From Buchananella hordeovulneris (lineage in GTDB: Bacteria > Actinomycetota > Actinomycetes > Actinomycetales > Actinomycetaceae): 52,254 nucleotides of DNA. This document shows positions 52,093-52,254 of the stretch, piece by piece. The stretch spans positions 1 through 52,254 of the forward strand of contig JAUMWR010000008.1 of the NCBI GenBank assembly GCA_030529545.1. The letters are read 5' to 3'. A model generated the notes under the pieces. The model had not been told where the DNA came from and ran no database searches. It worked only from the letters and a program-made list of their open reading frames with translations. The number at the start of each line of letters is the position of its first letter. Position 1 is the stretch's first letter. The position numbers were made by a program, and so were the translations under genes.

Positions 52093-52098
52093 ACTCTA
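52093..52098 (-). promoter_or_regulatory. -10 hexamer of the trp operon
   Basis: TAGAGT on the minus strand, 7 nt before the trpL ATG. No convincing -35 was found. Confidence 0.45.
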
Positions 52099-52187
52099 GA
52101 CCTCGCGCCCACCAGGCGATTCGGGATGTCCAAAAGGTGGGCAGGGAGCGGGAGTTTCTGCGGAGAGCCCGCGACCCGCGCAAACAA

Positions 52188-52215
52188 AAAACCCCGGGGT
52201 TCCGCCCGGGGTTTT
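52188..52215 (-). terminator. Terminator after the tRNA gene
   Basis: Arms 52188-52198 and 52205-52215 pair over 11 bp with a 6-nt loop; on the minus strand TTTTTTG runs through the stem base. It separates the tRNA transcript from the trp promoter. Confidence 0.85.
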
Positions 52216-52217
52216 GG

Positions 52218-52254
52218 TGGCTCCTGCGGTTGGACTCGAACCAACAACCGTCCG
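52218..52254 (-). tRNA. 3' part of a tRNA gene, probably tRNA-Asn
   Basis: On the minus strand the end of a tRNA is visible: T-arm GTTGG-TTCGAGT-CCAAC (52245-52229), acceptor strand CGCAGGA, discriminator G and encoded CCA (52220-52218). The 5' half with the anticodon is outside the window. Discriminator G, an implied TCCTGCG 5' strand and GGTTGTTGGTTCGAGTCCAAC before it resemble bacterial tRNA-Asn; the amino acid is therefore tentative. Confidence 0.8.

Overview
The window is a high-GC chromosomal segment of an actinobacterium, most likely a relative of Actinomyces (Actinomycetaceae). That placement is an inference. It rests on the base composition, the ClgR-type regulator and DUF3046 protein near recA, a HisA-family isomerase inside a trp operon (the PriA arrangement), and many genes that look leaderless. 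Almost all of the DNA is conserved housekeeping sequence. No phage, insertion sequence, CRISPR array or rRNA gene was seen.

Left part (1-14.6 kb): a DinG-type helicase cut by the window edge is coupled to hflX. Then come a divergent methyltransferase, miaA, a two-domain YbjN protein, and a tightly overlapping minus-strand run recA-recX-cinA-miaB with two SOS-box-like sites upstream of recA. A three-gene flavin unit (LLM monooxygenase, FMN reductase, MarR regulator) lies between recA and the DUF3046-clgR-pgsA block.

Middle part (14.6-32.8 kb): a CapA-like secreted protein, ftsK, a PfkB sugar kinase, rnj and dapA, then dapB, an M16 peptidase, pnp and rpsO. Between dapA and dapB lies an accessory stretch with an acetyltransferase, an endonuclease III-like gene bracketed by two identical 86-bp repeats, and an exported alpha/beta-hydrolase-like lipoprotein with an AT-rich centre. 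An aldo/keto reductase in opposite orientation separates rpsO from pnp.

Right part (32.8-52.3 kb): the translation cluster rimP-nusA-ylxR-infB followed by rbfA-truB-(small Cys-rich protein)-ribF, with rarD on the other strand. A lipoprotein and a third, rearranged copy of the repeat follow. Last is the tryptophan operon trpL-trpE-trpG-trpD-trpC::trpB-trpA-priA, downstream of a partial tRNA gene (probably tRNA-Asn). Its leader encodes a 13-residue peptide with two adjacent Trp codons and a set of competing hairpins, a classical attenuator. TrpC and TrpB form one polypeptide.

Recurring patterns: a -10-like hexamer 6-7 nt before the start codon of at least sixteen genes (leaderless mRNAs); Gly/Ala/Pro-rich inserts in otherwise conserved enzymes; and an 18-nt motif of the form GTGGMCGACGTTNCCGCC that recurs in intergenic and linker DNA.
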